A DNA stretch of 48,675 nt from Candidatus Hydrogenedentota bacterium. Lineage in GTDB: Bacteria; Hydrogenedentota; Hydrogenedentia; Hydrogenedentales; CAILVY01. A program made the translations under genes and the position numbers. Location: positions 1-48,675 of the forward strand of contig JAKQOG010000006.1 in the NCBI GenBank assembly GCA_029565395.1, given 5' to 3'. Below, piece by piece: positions 42,667 through 48,675 of this stretch. Under the pieces are notes generated by a model. The model was not told the origin of the DNA. It did no database searches and saw nothing but the letters and a program-made list of their open reading frames with translations. Positions within the stretch are counted from its first letter, which is position 1. Every line of letters starts with the position of its first letter.

Positions 42667-44106
42667 ATGAAACACGCTACACTCTATTGCAAAGTGCTGT
42701 TTTTCCTGACTATCGCTTCTATGCAATCCCTGTCAACCGCTCAGGACAAAAGCATTCCAATCAGCCCTTCTTCTCAGCTTTTCGTGGACGATACCTTGGT
42801 TGCAAAAAAGGCAAATGTCGTTCGTCACATTCATCCCTGTACAAAGTTGGATCAGCCCGTAGTAACCGCCGACATGCCATGGGAGCGCGATGAACAAGAT
42901 CTTCGGGTGTATATCTATGGGACAGTCTTACGTGACCCTGAAACAGGCCATTTCCGCATGTGGTATAACCGGCTTAATCTCGTACTATTTGCCGAATCCG
43001 AAGATGGTATCCACTGGACAAGACCAACGCTTGGCCTAAACGACTGGCAGGGTTCAACCGCTAACAACATTGTATATTCGGGCCTTCATAGCCCCAGTGT
43101 ACTGTACAATCCGGAAGCAAAAGACCCCGATTTTTGCTATGTGATGATGGGTTCGTCAAAAGGATATCGTTTTTTTCACTCCAGGGATGGAGTACACTGG
43201 ACCCCTTGTGCCGATACTCCCGCATTCACCGGAGGCGATACGTGCACCCTCTCGTATGATGCAAAGACGGGTGAATATCTCGCCTTTCACAAACGTTCCC
43301 ACGACTATCGCGGCCATCCACGCCGCCTCGTCTATCTATCCACGAGCCGCGATCTCAAAACGTGGTCAGAACCAGTCCTTGCTATGGCGCCTGATGAAAT
43401 TGATGACGCCGCAGTGGTCAAAGAAGGAGGGCAATACTCGCAGTTTTATAATATGTCCGCTTTTCCCTATGGCGGGCAGTTTCTGGGGATGATCACACAC
43501 TTTCGATTCACTGGAAGTTCACAAAACCACGAAACACAGCAAAGCCGTCATGACGGTCCTATTGACGTACAGTTGGTCACTAGCCGCAATGGCCGTTCGT
43601 GGACACGCTGCGAAGATCGTTCCCCGGTCATTCCGAACGGCCCCTATCCCTACGATGCTGGTTGTATTCTTGGCGTGGCAAATAGCCCGGTAGTTGTTAA
43701 TGACGAACTCTGGCTCTACTATACCGCCATCACCACCACCCACGGAGGCGCTTTGCCCGGTAAAAAAATATCCATCGCCCTGGCTAAATGGCGAAAAGAT
43801 GGGTTTGTTTCGCTGGATGCCGGAAATGACGAGGGGGTCGTTGAAACGGTTCATATGAGCTGCGCTGGAGGGAGCCTGATCGTCAATGCAGACATCAAAG
43901 AAACGATGAGCATTGCCATTTTGAATAAATCCGGCACTTCAATCCCGGAATTTGATCATAGTGACTGTAATGTATTGTCCGGTGATTCCATTCACCACAC
44001 TGTTACCTGGAAAAAGCATGACAAAATGCCTGTCGATCACTCTGTTTGTCTGCAATTTCGCATGAAAAACGCGCGTCTTTATGGTTTTTCCATCAAAAAC
44101 GACTAA
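42667..44106 (+). CDS. secreted five-bladed beta-propeller glycosidase-like protein
   Basis: A 479-residue exported protein with a signal peptide (LFFLTIASMQSLSTAQ). The pattern LFVDDTLVAKKANVVRHIHP, then FRMWYNRL, and ESEDGIHWTRPTLG is typical of a family of GH32/GH43-like propellers abundant in Planctomycetes and allied phyla. Repeated SRDGVHWTP and SRDLKTWSEP turns mark the blades. The acidic residues of GH43/GH32 catalysis are not certain, so it may bind or cut glycans. It shares a transcript with the Tat protein, abutting without any spacing. A separate promoter is not seen. Confidence 0.75.
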   Translation: MKHATLYCKVLFFLTIASMQSLSTAQDKSIPISPSSQLFVDDTLVAKKANVVRHIHPCTKLDQPVVTADMPWERDEQDLRVYIYGTVLRDPETGHFRMWYNRLNLVLFAESEDGIHWTRPTLGLNDWQGSTANNIVYSGLHSPSVLYNPEAKDPDFCYVMMGSSKGYRFFHSRDGVHWTPCADTPAFTGGDTCTLSYDAKTGEYLAFHKRSHDYRGHPRRLVYLSTSRDLKTWSEPVLAMAPDEIDDAAVVKEGGQYSQFYNMSAFPYGGQFLGMITHFRFTGSSQNHETQQSRHDGPIDVQLVTSRNGRSWTRCEDRSPVIPNGPYPYDAGCILGVANSPVVVNDELWLYYTAITTTHGGALPGKKISIALAKWRKDGFVSLDAGNDEGVVETVHMSCAGGSLIVNADIKETMSIAILNKSGTSIPEFDHSDCNVLSGDSIHHTVTWKKHDKMPVDHSVCLQFRMKNARLYGFSIKND

Positions 44107-44160
44107 TGCCGCCTTTTTGATATAATCATGTATCCATCTAGCCGATTGGAGGTCAATACA

Positions 44161-45246
44161 ATGGATCGATACGAACAATTACAGCAACTTCTGCATAAAC
44201 ATCCTACGGGTGCGCCTAAATCGAACGCCTTTACAGAAATCCTACAAATCCTGTTTACTCCGGAAGAAGTAAAAGTCGCCCTGGGAATGGGTTTCGCTCC
44301 GCGAAGTATTCAGAAAATTGCAGAATCTGCTGGGGTGCCGGAAGACGAAGTTGCGTTGCGATGCGAGACCATGGCGAATAAGGGCATAGTCTTCAGCCGG
44401 GAAAAGAATGGCGAGATGGGCTATGCACTGCTCCCTACTATCCCTGGCATATTTGAATTCCCCTTCATGAAAGGCGGGGGAACCGCAATGCACGAGCGCC
44501 TGGGGAAACTCTGGGAAGAATACCACCACGAGGCCATGGGAAATGAATTCGCAGGAAGCCAAACGCCGCTAACGAGGGTGATTCCCATTCAGCAAACCAT
44601 TGACACCACGGTCGAGATCTTCACATACGAAGAACTCTCTAAAATGATGGACAATGTCAAAACCTTTGCATTGGCCCAATGTGCCTGCCGTGTGAGTGTC
44701 GGTGCATGTCATAAGCCCAAAGACGTATGCCTCCTGTTCGACACGACGGCTGAATTTCTAATCCAACGCGGATTCGCACAACGCATTACCAGGGAACAGG
44801 CGATGGAGGCATTGCGGAAAGCAGAAGAGGCTGGCCTTGTGCATACCACAAACAACAGCCAGGATCGGCTGAATTTCGTCTGCAACTGCTGTCCCTGTTG
44901 TTGTACCATCCTGCGGGGAATGGTTCAGTTGCACAATCCCAACGCATTTGCGAAAAGCCGATGGCAAGCAGAAGTCGATCCCGATGAATGCACTGGATGC
45001 GGAATATGTGAGCAGGAGCGTTGTCCCGTGGGTGCCGCAAAGGTAATTGACAGTACTGCGCGTATCGATTCGGAACGATGCATTGGCTGCGGCCTCTGTG
45101 TGACCACATGCCAGAATCAGGCTGTGAAAATGGTCCTCCGAAAAACTGCAATGCCACAGCCGCCCGCCACCATCCAGGAAATGGGCATCACGGTGGCCAG
45201 CCAGAAAAACAGACTTGAAGATTTTCTGGCACATATGGGACGCTAA
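44161..45246 (+). CDS. cysteine-rich 4Fe-4S dicluster protein
   Basis: A 361-residue soluble protein. The N-terminal half looks like a winged-helix domain (EVKVALGMGFAPRSIQKIAE). Then FALAQCACRVSVGACH and the very Cys-rich VCNCCPCCCTILRG supply extra ligands, and two ferredoxin-like clusters follow: CTGCGICEQERCPVGA (with one residue more than usual before the last Cys) and CIGCGLCVTTCQNQA. Such proteins may transfer electrons within anaerobic redox complexes. A TATAAT is seen at 44121-44126. The start at 44161 follows TGGAGGT by about 8 nt; a longer form from 44128 lacks support. It lies 54 nt after the propeller gene on the same strand, with no evident connection. Confidence 0.78.
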   Translation: MDRYEQLQQLLHKHPTGAPKSNAFTEILQILFTPEEVKVALGMGFAPRSIQKIAESAGVPEDEVALRCETMANKGIVFSREKNGEMGYALLPTIPGIFEFPFMKGGGTAMHERLGKLWEEYHHEAMGNEFAGSQTPLTRVIPIQQTIDTTVEIFTYEELSKMMDNVKTFALAQCACRVSVGACHKPKDVCLLFDTTAEFLIQRGFAQRITREQAMEALRKAEEAGLVHTTNNSQDRLNFVCNCCPCCCTILRGMVQLHNPNAFAKSRWQAEVDPDECTGCGICEQERCPVGAAKVIDSTARIDSERCIGCGLCVTTCQNQAVKMVLRKTAMPQPPATIQEMGITVASQKNRLEDFLAHMGR

Positions 45247-45318
45247 TCTTTCTAATTAGCTTTCATATGCAAAGATCTGCTGGAAATTGATCCTTCATTA
45301 GTCGTCAGTGGATTTGCC

Positions 45319-46752
45319 TTACCACGCGCCGGCGCCTAGCCCAAAGTCAGAAACATCCTGGATATTGGGCGGAATACTGGGCAGCGTAAGCATAAAATCG
45401 TTCTGTCCATTTGCATCCATAACCTTCAAATGATGCCCATCGTTTCCATCAGGATGTCCCATCCACAGACTGGCAATACGGCCATCCGGCAATACCACCG
45501 GCGAATTGTCGTTCGTAAAACTTCCAGCCACCAGGACCGGTTCCGCGCCAGACCCAGAGGGCAAGCGCCATATCTGTTCGCCGCTGGTCCACGCGGTTTC
45601 AAACACAATGCTGCCATCCGGGGCGTATGCAGGACTGAATACTTGGCTGGCCTGACTGCCCGCGGGTGCATTGGCTTCAGTTATTGCCTGTCGAAATCCA
45701 CTGCCATCCATGTTTACTTCACAAACAACCAAATGGTCAAAATCGTCGCCGGCATTGAAAAGTACGGTTTCCCCATCTTGAGAAAAGACCGGACGCTCAT
45801 GCGTTGCAAACGGAGAATCCGTGCTGAGCACAATGGGATCGCTCCATGTCGAACCCTGAAGATGGGTGACAAAAATATCCGTGTCATGCGGACCATCCGA
45901 TCCAACATACACCACGGTCGTCCCATCGTTGGTGACGGAGGGTTGATTCCCGTGAATGACCCCGCTGGCAGTGCGGATGGACACCACGCCGCTTAAATCG
46001 CCGGTGGCGATTGCCAGCGCCGCCCAGCCGGAGGCTTCGGCATCAAACCGCTCACTCGAAAATGCATACCACGAACCATCCCAGGAAACACGGATCGGGC
46101 CTTCATCCAACCCATTCGGATTCACGGCCAGCGGCTGCAATGCCGCCGAAATATTTTCCGGAACAGCGCCTTCCAAGGCTTCCACCCGCCATAAAGTGTC
46201 TGAATCAACCATATACCCATTCACCATTACCTGTTCCGTCGTGGTGAATGTCACCTGTGAACGTATCGTTTCACCTTCTACTTCGCCTTCTATTTCGCCT
46301 TCTGGCATTCCTTCTTCTTCCCCTTCGCCCTCGGCCTGACCCTCTCCTTCTTCTTCTCCTTCCTCCTCGCCTTCCCCTCCGGAAACCTCCGTCGTAAATG
46401 AGAATGTAAATGGGGAATCAAGGTGGGAGCCATTTGCCGATTCTGCATCTTGTACAGTGATGGAGTAGGTGGTGGTATACGCCAGTAAAGCCGACGGTAT
46501 CAGCGTCACGGTACGGTTTTCATTGGACCATACAGCACTGTATGCAAATGCTGGCAGCGTCTGCAGAATGAGTGAGCCTTGGATAGCGGCATTAAAGGTG
46601 ATGCTGATGTGTGCCGAAATATCCACGCCCGCGGCCCCGTTTGCGGGCACGGTGTTGGAAACACTTAGTGCAGCAGGTTTTGGACAGCCGGAGAGTCCGA
46701 TAACTGCACCAGCAAGTAATGCCAAACACGTCCATTGGATTAAACGTCTCAT
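45319..46752 (-). CDS. lipoprotein with Ig-like domain, Gly-Glu linker and TolB/WD-like propeller
   Basis: A 477-residue lipoprotein (LLAGAVIGLSGCPKP, lipobox LSGC, Cys23). An Ig-like Big_5 domain follows (VSNTVPANGAAGVDISAHI to FTFSFTTEV), then a low-complexity linker of Gly and Glu runs (about 125-162), then a propeller of repeated blades (GNQPSVTNDGTTVVYVG; RPVFSQDGETVLFNA; PAYAPDGSIVFETA; SPVVLPDGRIASL) typical of TolB/PD40 modules. It is expected in the outer leaflet or cell surface, binding or sensing something through the propeller. AAAAGGAACC lies 6 nt before the ATG. The same Gly-Glu linker is in the next protein, a strong stylistic link. Confidence 0.85.
   Translation of the reverse strand: MRRLIQWTCLALLAGAVIGLSGCPKPAALSVSNTVPANGAAGVDISAHISITFNAAIQGSLILQTLPAFAYSAVWSNENRTVTLIPSALLAYTTTYSITVQDAESANGSHLDSPFTFSFTTEVSGGEGEEEGEEEGEGQAEGEGEEEGMPEGEIEGEVEGETIRSQVTFTTTEQVMVNGYMVDSDTLWRVEALEGAVPENISAALQPLAVNPNGLDEGPIRVSWDGSWYAFSSERFDAEASGWAALAIATGDLSGVVSIRTASGVIHGNQPSVTNDGTTVVYVGSDGPHDTDIFVTHLQGSTWSDPIVLSTDSPFATHERPVFSQDGETVLFNAGDDFDHLVVCEVNMDGSGFRQAITEANAPAGSQASQVFSPAYAPDGSIVFETAWTSGEQIWRLPSGSGAEPVLVAGSFTNDNSPVVLPDGRIASLWMGHPDGNDGHHLKVMDANGQNDFMLTLPSIPPNIQDVSDFGLGAGAW
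46271..46380 (-). repeat. low-complexity GAGGGC/GAAG tract encoding a Gly-Glu linker
   Basis: Codons for Glu and Gly alternate (GEGEEEGEEEGE and related). The DNA is repetitive and can change length by slippage. It separates the Ig-like domain from the propeller. Confidence 0.8.
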
Positions 46753-46808
46753 GCGGGTTCCTTTTCATGCGTTATCTGCAAGTATGGCATCTATACCATT
46801 ATTATTTG

Positions 46809-48675
46809 TCAATACTCAAACGCGCCAATATCGTATCCTGATCCGTGAGGCCGTACCGTGCCGTCAAGGTCTGTGCCGGGCGCGTTCGCAGCGGCCCCAT
46901 GATCGATTGCGGGGGATGTCCCGGTCAGGTGGAAGTCACTTGCGGCCACGTTCACAAAGCCAGCCGATCCTTCCTGATACTCAGTGCCCCGGGTTTCCCC
47001 TGGCTCTTCACCCCGAAACCCGTCGATTAGGTTATGGTCGATAACATAGTTGCTGATGGGTGCATCCTCAACGACCGCAATCTGAAACGACAAATTCTGA
47101 CTGCAAATATTGTTGCGAATAACAACACCGGACGCTTGCGGATTATCGAGGAAAATGCCCCCGCCCCATTCCCCAATGCCATTATTGTAAAAAGTGTTGT
47201 TCACGATGTATAGATTTTGCAATGGATGGGTGTCACTGCAACATTGCGACACGTCCAAGCCGGTCCAGGCATTGTGATAGGCAATGTTGTTGTAAACCCG
47301 GATGTTTTCAAGAAGTCCGCCTTGCTCGGACGCCAGCGTGATTCCATCGCCCTCGACATCGTGCACGATATTTGCAAATACCTCGATGGTGTGTGTGTGT
47401 TTGTCCCATGCTTCTGTATAGATGCCCACACCTTCCGTGTGATGAACGTAATTTCCATATACTTTTCCGTTGCAGGATCCATCCTTGCTGTCTATGCCTT
47501 CCTTGGGACTGTGGTGAACGTGGTTATTCCTGGTTTCAAACGTGTCCGTGCCCCCCACGGAGATGCATTCATTAAACAGGGCCTGACAGCATCCTTCCAC
47601 TTCATTATGGTCAATACATACGTCATTACAACTCCAAACGCCGATGCCGGAGTCATTTGTGTTATTAACATAATTATTCTCAATAATGATGTGGCTGGAA
47701 CTGTCCGCCTGAATGCCGGGATTGTGCGGATCGGATATGGCATTGATTATTCTCAGACCGGAAACGCGAATATAGTCTTGTCCGAGGATATCAAATAAGC
47801 CCGCCCATTCAGGAATTGCAACCCCTGTTCCGTCAATGGTGACTTCATCGCCGGGATAGGCGCTATATGATATAAAATTATTCAGCGTGCCGGAATTCTG
47901 CGGTTCGATTCGCTCATGATAGACACCGGCCTTGATATAGACCGTTTCGCCGGGTTCTAGTGCATCTGCCGCTTTCTGAATCGTTTTCCAGGGCTCGTTT
48001 TCTGTTCCAGGATTCAAATCGCTCGCCATGGGCGCGTTGGTGTCTACAAAAAATAGTATCCCTTCTCCCTCTCCTTCATTTTCGCCCTCAATCAAACCCT
48101 CGCCCTCCTCCTGGCCTTCTTCTTCACCCTCTCCATAGTATTCTTCAAAATATTCATAGGCATCAATGATATCTAGATACACTCCATCGAAGCCCGCGGC
48201 AAGAATACGGTCCAGATATGCATTTGCGCTGCCAAAAATGATCGCCTGCCAGCCTGGATCCCAGTATCGCACCTTATAATTGCCCTCCCAATCGGGATTC
48301 TCTTCTTCAAGCCACCCTGGTGTTCCAGGATGCCAGCTCGATTGCCAATAATACCGGTAATCTTCCGCCTCGCCGATGCTCATGTATGCCAATAATAACC
48401 TCTGTCCGCCGTTTGCTTTGCTCTTTAACTGGGTGACTTCCGGTGTGGACAATGCGGTCTCATCATAAAAAAGATCAATAATGAATACATCATAATTTGT
48501 GGCGTCAATTGCATTAAGATAGGCCGTGCGTCCGCCAAACGGTTCCGCATTGAGTAAATACAGCATGTTCTTGGCATCGCCTAAAGAAGAAATACTCGAA
48601 GCATTCATCTGATAGGGGGTTGACGGATAGGCCGGAATCCGGTCGAGTTCCCGGCTATCCGCGGCAAACGAGACA
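46809..48675 (-). CDS. GH114-like domain fused to a right-handed beta-helix, 5' end outside the window
   Basis: At least 621 codons are in the window; the frame is open through the right edge with protein-like sequence before the internal Met at 48608 (ADSRELDRIPAYPSTPYQMN), so the true start lies beyond it. The first module has YLLNAEPF, IDLFYDE, LAYMSIGEAEDYRYYW, NPDWEGNYKVRYWDPGW and GFDGVYLDIIDAYEYF, as in GH114-type endo-alpha-1,4-polygalactosaminidase proteins. A Gly-Glu linker follows, then a parallel beta-helix (WKTIQKAADALEPGETVYIK; many N-N turns) and the end DIGAFEY, common in secreted beta-helix proteins. It probably cuts or binds galactosamine-rich polymers in the matrix. Same strand as the lipoprotein, 56 nt apart, so perhaps one transcript. 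Confidence 0.82.
   Translation of the reverse strand, partial: VSFAADSRELDRIPAYPSTPYQMNASSISSLGDAKNMLYLLNAEPFGGRTAYLNAIDATNYDVFIIDLFYDETALSTPEVTQLKSKANGGQRLLLAYMSIGEAEDYRYYWQSSWHPGTPGWLEEENPDWEGNYKVRYWDPGWQAIIFGSANAYLDRILAAGFDGVYLDIIDAYEYFEEYYGEGEEEGQEEGEGLIEGENEGEGEGILFFVDTNAPMASDLNPGTENEPWKTIQKAADALEPGETVYIKAGVYHERIEPQNSGTLNNFISYSAYPGDEVTIDGTGVAIPEWAGLFDILGQDYIRVSGLRIINAISDPHNPGIQADSSSHIIIENNYVNNTNDSGIGVWSCNDVCIDHNEVEGCCQALFNECISVGGTDTFETRNNHVHHSPKEGIDSKDGSCNGKVYGNYVHHTEGVGIYTEAWDKHTHTIEVFANIVHDVEGDGITLASEQGGLLENIRVYNNIAYHNAWTGLDVSQCCSDTHPLQNLYIVNNTFYNNGIGEWGGGIFLDNPQASGVVIRNNICSQNLSFQIAVVEDAPISNYVIDHNLIDGFRGEEPGETRGTEYQEGSAGFVNVAASDFHLTGTSPAIDHGAAANAPGTDLDGTVRPHGSGYDIGAFEY
48059..48135 (-). 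repeat. low-complexity tract encoding a Gly-Glu linker
   Basis: A second Gly/Glu-codon tract (YGEGEEEGQEEGEG and so on) joining the GH114-like and beta-helix modules. Its composition matches the 46.3 kb linker. Confidence 0.8.

Noticed and set aside
48608..48608. ATG at 48608 as the start of the GH114/beta-helix protein
   Set aside because: The frame remains open and protein-like to the window edge and no signal peptide follows this ATG, so the real start is outside.

Overview
The window looks like a chromosomal contig from an uncultured, secretion-rich bacterium, most likely a Hydrogenedentota-type or related PVC-adjacent lineage. This is inferred from gene content, not from a marker-gene match. 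The hints are Gly-Glu repeat linkers in secreted proteins (46.3 kb and 48.1 kb), an H-X9-DG pseudopilin, an exosortase, many signal-peptide or Tat-signal carbohydrate-active proteins, and a mosaic of sialidase-like and pectate-lyase-like proteins. There is one tRNA-Glu, and no rRNA, CRISPR array, phage or transposase gene.

Layout. 0-4.7 kb: end of a formyltransferase-like gene, dtd, a remnant of an alanine dehydrogenase/transhydrogenase gene, a membrane M28-like protein that has lost most zinc ligands, a phosphohexomutase and a pseudopilin. 4.9-7.9 kb: an exosortase whose C-terminal half looks like a degenerate copy of its catalytic half, then an AGE-family sugar epimerase. 7.9-8.95 kb: a 9-nt-period repeat array, a promoter and tRNA-Glu, then a DUF2281/PIN toxin-antitoxin remnant lying between the tRNA and a displaced copy of its 3' part. 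8.95-13.1 kb: a HEXXH membrane protease with a zinc-ribbon/TPR partner, a secreted BNR-propeller/ankyrin protein and an orphan nucleotidyltransferase.

13.4-18.5 kb: an organophosphate-type MFS transporter, a UROD-family methyltransferase-like protein and a heparinase II/III-like lyase, all on the + strand. 18.6-25.6 kb: a 2338-residue subtilase with nine tandem 97-residue Ig-like repeats and a C-terminal Val-Pro motif, membrane segment and basic tail that may be an exosortase signal. 26-27.4 kb: a methylthiotransferase-like radical SAM protein. 27.4-34.3 kb: a sialidase-like protein, a membrane protein, an alpha-galactosidase-like GH, a GH39-like pseudogene and a secreted TIM-barrel protein. 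34.4-37.7 kb: a haem-type sensor/HD-GYP protein, a zinc-ribbon and membrane protein pair, and a lipase-like lipoprotein. 37.8-45.2 kb: a pectate-lyase-fold protein, a reverse-order PIN toxin-antitoxin pair, a Tat-exported TIM-barrel protein directly abutting a secreted five-bladed propeller protein, and a cysteine-rich iron-sulfur protein. 45.3-48.7 kb: two secreted proteins with Gly-Glu linkers, the second running off the right edge.

How it fits together: most of the content serves glycan capture and breakdown outside the cytoplasm, with export and anchoring machinery (Sec, Tat, lipoprotein, exosortase) beside it. Three gene remnants (0.9, 8.8 and 31.8 kb) show either ongoing decay or deletions introduced during assembly. 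The best candidates for new biology are the duplicated exosortase with its giant protease, the tRNA-flanked toxin-antitoxin islet, the inactive-looking M28 membrane protein and the HEXXH/zinc-ribbon operon.
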